A DNA stretch of 64,000 nucleotides from Mycolicibacterium sp. CBMA 226. Its GTDB lineage: Bacteria; Actinomycetota; Actinomycetes; Mycobacteriales; Mycobacteriaceae. This document shows positions 58,403-64,000 of the stretch, one piece after another (the stretch's first letter is position 1; each line of letters opens with the position of its first letter). The stretch spans positions 105,410 to 169,409 of the forward strand of contig NZ_VTGY01000035.1 in NCBI RefSeq assembly GCF_009729075.1, given 5' to 3'. A program made the translations under genes and the position numbers. The notes below the pieces were generated by a model that searched no databases, was not told the DNA's origin, and saw nothing but the letters and a program-made list of their open reading frames with translations.

Positions 58403-60463
58403 ATGACCGCCGTCGCCAGCCCCGCACCAGCAGCCCCGATCCGGGTCGCTGCCGGGACTACCGCCGGCGCCGCGGTCCGCGAGGCCGGGCTGCCGCAGCG
58501 CGGCGAGGTCGACGCAATCGTCGTGGTCAAGGACGCCGACGGCCGCCTGCGCGACTTGTCCTGGACCCCGGAGGTCGACGTCGAGGTCATCCCGGTGGCC
58601 GCGAACACCGAGGACGGCCGCAGCGTCATCCGCCACTCGTGCGCCCACGTGCTGGCGCAGGCCGTGCAGGACCTGTTCCCGGAGGCCAAGCTCGGCATCG
58701 GCCCGCCGATCACCGACGGCTTCTACTACGACTTCGACGTCGCCGAGCCGTTCACGCCGGAAGATCTTGCCAAGCTCGAGAAGCGGATGCAGAAGATCGT
58801 CAAGGACGGTCAGCTGTTCGACCGGCGCGTGTACGAGTCCAAGGAACAGGCTCGCGAAGAGCTGGCCAAGGAGCCCTACAAGCTCGAACTGGTCGACGAT
58901 AAGTCCGGTGACGCCGACATCATGGAGGTCGGCGGCGACGAGCTGACGGCCTACGACAATCTCAATCCCCGCACCCGCGAACGCGTTTGGGGCGACCTGT
59001 GCCGCGGTCCGCACATCCCGACCACCAGGCACATCCCGGCGTTCAAGCTCACCCGCAGCAGCGCTGCGTACTGGCGCGGCGACCAGAAGAACGCGAGCCT
59101 GCAGCGCGTCTACGGCACCGCCTGGGAGTCGCAGGAGGCGCTCGACAAGCACCTCGAACTGATCGAGGAGGCGCTGCGCCGCGACCACCGCAAGCTGGGT
59201 GTGGAGTTGGACCTGTTCAGCTTCCCGGACGAGCTGGGCTCGGGCCTGCCGGTCTTCCACCCGAAGGGCGGCATCGTGCGCCGCGAGTTGGAGGACTACT
59301 CGCGGCGTAAGCATCAGGAGGCGGGCTACGAGTTCGTCAACACCCCGCACATCACCAAAGAGCAGCTGTACATCACCTCGGGGCACCTCGAGTGGTACGC
59401 CGACGGCATGTACCCGCCGATGCACATCGACGCGGAGTTCAACGACGACGGCACGCTGCGCAAGCCGGGGCAGAACTACTACCTCAAGCCCATGAACTGC
59501 CCAATGCACCACCTGATCTTCCGGTCGCGTGGGCGGTCGTACCGCGAGCTGCCGCTGCGCCTCTTCGAGTTCGGCAGCGTGTACCGCTACGAGAAGTCGG
59601 GCGTCGTCCACGGCCTGACTCGCGTGCGCGGCATGACGCAGGACGACGCGCACATCTACGTAACCCGTGACCAGATGCGGGACGAGCTGACCACGCTGCT
59701 GCAGTTCGTGCTGGATCTGCTGAGCGACTACGGCCTGGACGACTACTACCTGGAGCTGTCCACCAAGGACCCGGACAAGTACGTCGGCGACGACGAGATG
59801 TGGGAAGAGGCCACCGAGACCCTGCGCGAGGTCGCCGAGGCCTCAGGCCTGGACCTGGTGCCGGACCCGGGCGGCGCGGCGTTCTACGGTCCCAAGATCT
59901 CGGTGCAGGTCAAGGATGCGCTGGGCCGCAGCTGGCAGATGTCGACCATTCAGCTGGACTTCAACATGCCCGACCGGTTCGAGCTGGAGTACACCGCGGC
60001 CGACGGCAGTCGGCAGCGCCCGGTGCTGATCCACCGGGCCCTGTTCGGGTCCATCGAGCGGTTCTTCGGCGTGCTCACCGAGCACTACGCCGGCGCGTTC
60101 CCGGCGTGGCTGGCACCCGTGCAGGTGGCCGGCATCCCGGTCGCCGACGCGCACGTGGACTACCTGTACGACGTTGCCGCGCAACTGAAGTCGCGCGGCA
60201 TTCGGGTCGAGGTCGACGGCAGCGATGACCGGATGGCGAAGAAGATCGTCAACCACACCAACCAGAAGGTGCCGTTCATGTTGCTCGCGGGCGACAAGGA
60301 CATCGAATCGGGCGCGGTGTCCTTCCGGTTCGGTGACCGCACGCAGGTCAACGGCGTCCCGGTGGCCGAGGCCGTCGATCTCGTCGCGGGTTGGGTCGCG
60401 CGCCGCGAGAACGCTTTCCCGACAGCAGAATTGGTGAACGAGGCGCGGGGCGCACTGGCGTGA
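58403..60463 (+). CDS. thrS: Threonyl-tRNA synthetase
   Basis: 686 aa class II synthetase charging tRNA-Thr. N-terminal TGS-like region (to about 70), editing domain with HSCAHVLAQAVQDLFPEAKLGIGPPITDGFYYDFD and GDLCRGPHIPTT, catalytic core with the zinc cysteine in MNCPMHHLIFRSRGRSYRELPLRLFEFGSVYRYEKSGVVHGLTRVRGMTQDDAHIY, motif 3 near ALFGSIERFFGVL, and a C-terminal anticodon-binding domain. AGGAG ribosome site about 8 nt before the ATG. First gene of a transcript running through pimA; overlaps the HIT gene by 4 bp. Confidence 0.97.
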   Translation: MTAVASPAPAAPIRVAAGTTAGAAVREAGLPQRGEVDAIVVVKDADGRLRDLSWTPEVDVEVIPVAANTEDGRSVIRHSCAHVLAQAVQDLFPEAKLGIGPPITDGFYYDFDVAEPFTPEDLAKLEKRMQKIVKDGQLFDRRVYESKEQAREELAKEPYKLELVDDKSGDADIMEVGGDELTAYDNLNPRTRERVWGDLCRGPHIPTTRHIPAFKLTRSSAAYWRGDQKNASLQRVYGTAWESQEALDKHLELIEEALRRDHRKLGVELDLFSFPDELGSGLPVFHPKGGIVRRELEDYSRRKHQEAGYEFVNTPHITKEQLYITSGHLEWYADGMYPPMHIDAEFNDDGTLRKPGQNYYLKPMNCPMHHLIFRSRGRSYRELPLRLFEFGSVYRYEKSGVVHGLTRVRGMTQDDAHIYVTRDQMRDELTTLLQFVLDLLSDYGLDDYYLELSTKDPDKYVGDDEMWEEATETLREVAEASGLDLVPDPGGAAFYGPKISVQVKDALGRSWQMSTIQLDFNMPDRFELEYTAADGSRQRPVLIHRALFGSIERFFGVLTEHYAGAFPAWLAPVQVAGIPVADAHVDYLYDVAAQLKSRGIRVEVDGSDDRMAKKIVNHTNQKVPFMLLAGDKDIESGAVSFRFGDRTQVNGVPVAEAVDLVAGWVARRENAFPTAELVNEARGALA

Positions 60464-61092
60464 CCGAGGATCGGAACATCGTGGACCGCGGCGTCGGAGA
60501 CGCCATAGTGGACCGCGGCGTCGGCGATGTCGACTATCTGCAGCGGCTGTGGACCCCGCACCGGATGAGCTACATCGTCGACGCTCCGATGAAGGGCGGT
60601 GAGGGCACGTCGGCGGGCTCGAAGCAGCCCTTCATCGACATTCCCACGATGTCCGACGAGGAAGGCCTCATCGTCGCGCGCGGCGAGCAGGTGTACGCGG
60701 TGCTCAACCTCTACCCGTACAACCCGGGGCACCTCATGGTCGTGCCCTACCGCAAGGTGTCCGAACTCGAGGACCTCACCGAGGCCGAGAGCAGCGAGCT
60801 GATGGCGTTCACCCAGAAGGCAATTCGCGTGATGAAGGCCATCTCGAACCCGCACGCCTTCAACGTCGGGCTCAACCTGGGCACCTCGGCCGGCGGCTCG
60901 CTGGCCGACCACTTGCACATGCATGTGGTGCCGCGCTGGGGCGGCGACGCCAACTTCATCACCGTCATCGGCGGCACCAAGGTGATCCCGCAGTTGTTGC
61001 GCGACACCCGCAAGCTGCTGGCCGACGAGTGGGCGGCGCAGGACGGGGCCGGGGCGAGCGCAGCGACGGGAAGGACTGAGGACACCCCGTGA
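60460..61092 (+). CDS. HIT-domain Ap4A phosphorylase-like protein (Rv2613c-like)
   Basis: 210 aa. HIT motif LADHLHMHVVPRW (His triad) in a FNVGLNLGTSAGGSLADHLHMHVVPRWGGDANFI context, preceded by YAVLNLYPYNPGHLMVVPYR. The M. tuberculosis homologue cleaves diadenosine tetraphosphate. The N-terminus carries a 9-codon in-frame duplication, IVDRGVGD followed by IVDRGVGD, in place of the single copy I recall in other mycobacteria. GTG 60460 overlaps the thrS stop. A GTGA overlap couples it to pgsA1. Confidence 0.92.
   Translation: MTEDRNIVDRGVGDAIVDRGVGDVDYLQRLWTPHRMSYIVDAPMKGGEGTSAGSKQPFIDIPTMSDEEGLIVARGEQVYAVLNLYPYNPGHLMVVPYRKVSELEDLTEAESSELMAFTQKAIRVMKAISNPHAFNVGLNLGTSAGGSLADHLHMHVVPRWGGDANFITVIGGTKVIPQLLRDTRKLLADEWAAQDGAGASAATGRTEDTP
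60481..60527 (+). repeat. In-frame 27-bp tandem duplication
   Basis: The stretch gtggaccgcggcgtcgg occurs at 60481-60497 and again at 60508-60524, giving two IVDRGVGD copies 9 codons apart at the start of the HIT protein. The copies differ only at a few third positions. Confidence 0.75.
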
Positions 61093-61748
61093 GCGACTTC
61101 TACCTCATGACCCGCGCGGCCTACACCAAGTTGAGCCGCCCGCTGGCCCGGGGAGCGCTGCGCATCGGGCTGACGCCGGACAGCGTCACCGTCATCGGTA
61201 CCGCTGCGTCGGTCATCAGTGCGCTGACGCTGTTCCCGACGGGGCACCTCTGGTACGGCGCCGTGGCGGTCTGGTTCTTCGTGCTGGCTGACATGCTCGA
61301 CGGTGCCATGGCCCGCGAACGCGGCTACGGCACGCGCCTGGGGGCGGTGCTCGACGCGACGTGCGATCGAATCGGTGACGGTGCGGTGTTCTGCGGCCTG
61401 CTGTGGTGGATCGCGTTCGAGATGCACGACAAGCCGCTGGTGATCGCCACGTTGATCTGTCTGGTCACCTCGCAGGTCATCTCGTACATCAAGGCCCGCG
61501 CCGAAGCGAGCGGACTGAACGCCGACGGTGGCTTCATCGAGCGCCCCGAGCGGCTGATCATCGTCCTGGTCGGCGCCGGCTTCTCGGACCTGCCGATCCA
61601 TCCGCTGCCGTTGGCGCTGCCCATCGCGATGTGGGTGCTTGCCGTTGCCAGCATCATCACGCTGGGGCAGCGCGTCGCGTCGGTGCGCCGCTCGCCGGGT
61701 GCCGACGAGCCGCTGCCGTCGGGCTCGCCGTCGAAGGAGCAGTCGTGA
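61089..61748 (+). CDS. pgsA1: Phosphatidylinositol phosphate synthase PgsA1
   Basis: 219 aa integral membrane CDP-alcohol phosphatidyltransferase making PI phosphate from CDP-DAG and inositol-1-phosphate, the base of PIM and LAM. The family motif spans DMLDGAMARERGYGTRLGAVLDATCDR (DxxDG, AR, G, D, D) at about residues 67-93, and there are about six helices. GTG 61089 overlaps the HIT stop; its own stop overlaps patA. M. tuberculosis Rv2612c is the homologue. Confidence 0.95.
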   Translation: MSDFYLMTRAAYTKLSRPLARGALRIGLTPDSVTVIGTAASVISALTLFPTGHLWYGAVAVWFFVLADMLDGAMARERGYGTRLGAVLDATCDRIGDGAVFCGLLWWIAFEMHDKPLVIATLICLVTSQVISYIKARAEASGLNADGGFIERPERLIIVLVGAGFSDLPIHPLPLALPIAMWVLAVASIITLGQRVASVRRSPGADEPLPSGSPSKEQS

Positions 61749-62698
61749 GCGTTCCTACCGGTGGGGTGCCGTCCTTCGGGGGTTTCGACGTCCCGATGGG
61801 CGAGCACCTCAAGGACCTCGGCTACGCGGCGGGGTGGGGACTGATCCGGACGATGCCGGAGTTCGCCGCCCGCAACGTGTTCGACGCGGGTGCGCTGTAT
61901 GCGGCGCGCGGCGGCGGTCCTGAGCAGCTGCGCAAGAATCTGGCCCGCGTGCTGGGTGTCCGGCCGGCCAAGGTGCCGGGCCGCATCATCCGCGCGTCGC
62001 TGGCGTCGTACGCCCGGTATTGGCGGGAGGCCTTTCGGCTGCCTTCGATGAACCAGCGCACCCTCGGGGAGCGGCTCCGGCACTGCCTGGTGGGCACCGA
62101 ACGCATCGCACGAGGGCTCGAAAACGGTAAGGGCGTCATCCTGGCGGTGCCGCACAGCGGCAACTGGGACATGGCCGGCGTATCGGTGGTGCACCAGTAC
62201 GGAAAGTTCACCACCGTCGCCGAGCGGCTCAAGCCCGAGTCGCTGTACAACCGCTTCGTCGAGTACCGCGAGTCCCTGGGCTTCGAGATCCTGCCGCTGA
62301 CCGGCGGAGTGCGCCCGCCGTTCGACGTGCTGACCGAGCGGCTGCAGGAGGGCCGCATTGTCTGCCTCATGGCGGACCGCGACCTGTCGCGAAATGGCGT
62401 GCAGGTCAACCTTTTCGGCGAGCCGACTCGCATGCCGGCCGGTGCGGCCAAGCTGGCCGTCACCACCGGTGCGACGCTGCTGACCGTCCACTGCTGGAAC
62501 AAGCCCAACGACTGGCAGTTCGACGTGTCCGGCCCGCTGGACACGTCCAGCGGCGACGTCGCGGCCGTCACTCAGGACCTGGCCACTCGCTTCGAGGCAT
62601 GCATCGCGGCGCATCCCACCGACTGGCACATGCTGCAACCGCAGTGGCTGGCCGACTTGTCCGAGGAACGTCGGGCCCGGTTGGCCGGGAACGACTGA
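61745..62698 (+). CDS. patA: PIM acyltransferase PatA
   Basis: 317 aa. Transfers a palmitoyl group from acyl-CoA to the 6-OH of the 2-mannose in PIM1/PIM2 on the cytosolic membrane face. The LPLAT-type HxxxxD motif is HSGNWD (about residue 136), and the catalytic region LTERLQEGRIVCLMADRDLSRNGVQVNLFGEPTRMPAGAAKLA follows. GTG 61745 overlaps pgsA1; the stop shares one base with the pimA ATG. Confidence 0.94.
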   Translation: MSVPTGGVPSFGGFDVPMGEHLKDLGYAAGWGLIRTMPEFAARNVFDAGALYAARGGGPEQLRKNLARVLGVRPAKVPGRIIRASLASYARYWREAFRLPSMNQRTLGERLRHCLVGTERIARGLENGKGVILAVPHSGNWDMAGVSVVHQYGKFTTVAERLKPESLYNRFVEYRESLGFEILPLTGGVRPPFDVLTERLQEGRIVCLMADRDLSRNGVQVNLFGEPTRMPAGAAKLAVTTGATLLTVHCWNKPNDWQFDVSGPLDTSSGDVAAVTQDLATRFEACIAAHPTDWHMLQPQWLADLSEERRARLAGND

Positions 62699-63828
62699 TG
62701 CGCATCGGCATGGTGTGCCCGTACTCGTTCGACGTACCGGGCGGCGTTCAGGCACACGTGCTGCAACTGGCCGAGGTGATGCGCGGCTACGGCCACGAGG
62801 TCAGCGTGCTGGCGCCGTCGTCGGCCGAGACGCACGCCGACCTGCCCGACTACGTCGTCTCCGGTGGCAGGGCCGTGCCCATCCCGTACAACGGCTCGGT
62901 AGCGCGGCTGCGGTTCGGCCCCGCCACCCGCCGGATGGTCAAGCGCTGGATCGTCGAGGGTGACTTCGACGTGCTGCACCTGCACGAGCCCAACGCGCCG
63001 AGCCTGTCGCTGCTGGCCCTGATGGTGGCCAGCGGACCCATCGTCGCCACGTTCCACACATCGACCACGAAGTCGTTGACGCTCAATGTCTTTCAGGGCA
63101 TTCTGCGACCCTGGAACGAGAAGATCATGGGCCGCATCGCGGTATCCGACCTGGCCCGGCGCTGGCAGATGGAAGCCCTGGGCTCGGACGCCGTCGAGAT
63201 TCCCAACGGGGTCGACGTGTCGGCGTTCGACAACGCGCCGCTGCTGCCCGGCTACCCGCGTCCCGGCCGCACCGTGCTGTTCCTGGGCCGGTTCGACGAG
63301 CCGCGCAAGGGCATGCAGGTGCTCGTCGGGGCGCTGCCCAAGCTGGTGGCGGCCTGCCCGGACGTCGAAGTGCTGATCGTCGGCCGCGGCGACGAGGAGG
63401 CACTCAAGGAGACCGTCGGCGAGCACGCCGGGCACCTCCGATTCCTCGGCCTGGTCGACGACGCCGAAAAGGCATCGGCCATGCGCAGCGCGGACGTCTA
63501 CTGTGCCCCGAACACCGGTGGCGAGAGCTTCGGCATCGTGCTGGTCGAGGCCATGGCCGCGGGCACGCCCGTGGTGGCCAGTGATCTGGATGCCTTCCGG
63601 CGCGTGCTCGATCAGGGGGAGGCCGGACGGCTGGTGCCGGTCGACGACGCCGAAGCCCTCGGCGACGCACTGGTCGAGATGTTGTCGAACGACGCGGCTC
63701 GCCGGCGGTACGCCGAGGCGGCGACCCAGGCGGTGCGGCGCTACGACTGGTCGGTGGTCGCGCAGCAGATCATGCTGGTCTACGAGACGGTGGCGGGATC
63801 GGGGATGAAGGTCCGGGTGGAGGCCTAA
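62698..63828 (+). CDS. pimA: Phosphatidylinositol alpha-mannosyltransferase PimA
   Basis: 376 aa GT4 enzyme using GDP-mannose to put the first mannose on phosphatidylinositol, an essential step for PIM, LM and LAM. Two Rossmann domains. N-terminal RIGMVCPYSFDVPGGVQAHVLQLAEVM with the conserved GGVQ; HLHEPNAPSLSLLAL and TSTTKSL in the lipid-binding side; donor site RFDEPRKGMQVLVGAL and the C-terminal NTGGESFGIVLVEAMAAGTPVVASD. ATG 62698 overlaps the patA stop (TGATG). Confidence 0.96.
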   Translation: MRIGMVCPYSFDVPGGVQAHVLQLAEVMRGYGHEVSVLAPSSAETHADLPDYVVSGGRAVPIPYNGSVARLRFGPATRRMVKRWIVEGDFDVLHLHEPNAPSLSLLALMVASGPIVATFHTSTTKSLTLNVFQGILRPWNEKIMGRIAVSDLARRWQMEALGSDAVEIPNGVDVSAFDNAPLLPGYPRPGRTVLFLGRFDEPRKGMQVLVGALPKLVAACPDVEVLIVGRGDEEALKETVGEHAGHLRFLGLVDDAEKASAMRSADVYCAPNTGGESFGIVLVEAMAAGTPVVASDLDAFRRVLDQGEAGRLVPVDDAEALGDALVEMLSNDAARRRYAEAATQAVRRYDWSVVAQQIMLVYETVAGSGMKVRVEA

Positions 63829-64000
63829 ATGCATTGGCTGCTGATCGTCGCGCTGGTCTGGCTGGCGGTGACGGTCCTGATCACCGTGGTGTGGGCGTAT
63901 CAGACCGCGCATCGCCTCGACCGGCTGCACGTCCGCTACGACCTGTCCTGGCAGGCGCTGGACGGCGCGCTGGCCCGGCGCGCCGTGGTGGCCCGCGCCG
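63829..64000 (+). CDS. Rv2609c-like membrane protein, N-terminal part
   Basis: Starts at ATG 63829, directly after the pimA stop, and runs out of the window after 57 codons. The visible part is one long helix LLIVALVWLAVTVLITVVWAY then a basic soluble segment THAHRL-like RLDRLHVRYDLSWQALDGALARRAVVARA. It follows pimA in the same order as in M. tuberculosis, where the homologue carries a NUDIX-type domain that lies beyond this window. The role is unknown. Confidence 0.75.
   Translation, partial: MHWLLIVALVWLAVTVLITVVWAYQTAHRLDRLHVRYDLSWQALDGALARRAVVARA

Noticed and set aside
1..64000. CRISPR arrays or insertion sequences
   Set aside because: I saw no regularly spaced direct repeats and no transposase, integrase or terminal inverted repeats. 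The accessory block has no visible mobile-element ends.

Overview
The window is high-GC actinobacterial DNA, almost certainly from a non-tuberculous Mycobacterium (Mycolicibacterium). It encodes mycobacterial envelope enzymes (AftC, and PgsA1, PatA and PimA for phosphatidylinositol mannosides), Clp-like ClpC2, DUF4193/3093/3710/3159/3000 proteins found in actinobacteria, many 4-bp GTGA/ATGA gene overlaps, and many starts that look leaderless (TANNNT, 6-8 nt, then ATG/GTG). The core gene order mirrors, in reverse, the M. tuberculosis H37Rv stretch I recall as Rv2699c down to Rv2609c. Locus tags are from memory, not from a search.

Layout. 1-20.3 kb is conserved core: dut and its DUF neighbours, TrkA-type potassium regulators CeoB/CeoC beside a KimA/APC-type permease, a TrmA-like RNA methyltransferase, NhaA, Dxs, RNase D, and the heme operon hemE-hemY-hemQ plus a methyltransferase. 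20.3-38.9 kb is an accessory block inserted between the homologues of Rv2675c and Rv2674. It has a four-gene minus-strand operon (adenylate kinase, PHA synthase, Pct-type CoA-transferase, acyl-CoA dehydrogenase), a MaoC hydratase, three PucR-type regulators, membrane proteins (DUF1003, HdeD), DUF2252, a coiled-coil Ala-rich protein, a wrecked GH63-type glucosidase gene coupled to glgX, a lipase and a ferritin-VIT1 fusion. Three of these genes carry frame-breaking lesions. 38.9-46.8 kb returns to core (msrB, aftC, Rv2672-like, RibD-like, zapE, GNAT, MPT63-like, clpC2, dedA). 46.8-58.3 kb is variable: small secreted and membrane proteins, a Gly-Cys-Val tRNA operon with promoter and terminator plus a separate tRNA-Val, ndh, a Ser/Thr kinase fused to a periplasmic solute-binding domain, and an HNH/13E12 gene behind a LexA box. 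58.4-64 kb is the thrS-HIT-pgsA1-patA-pimA operon.

How it works together. Heme genes form the actinobacterial coproporphyrin-type route. thrS to pimA make tRNA-Thr and the first PIM steps. The accessory block can be read as a carbon-storage and stress island: dehydrogenase plus hydratase could supply (R)-3-hydroxyacyl-CoA to the PHA synthase, and GlgX trims glycogen, under PucR control. This reading is inference. The most distinctive sequence signals are the kinase-SBP receptor next to a soluble family-3 SBP, duplicated operators over the clpC2 promoter, the SOS box on the HNH gene, the decayed glucosidase, and an Rv2672-type hydrolase lacking its nucleophile serine. No intergenic gap exceeds 300 bp. 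I saw no insertion sequence, integrase or CRISPR array.
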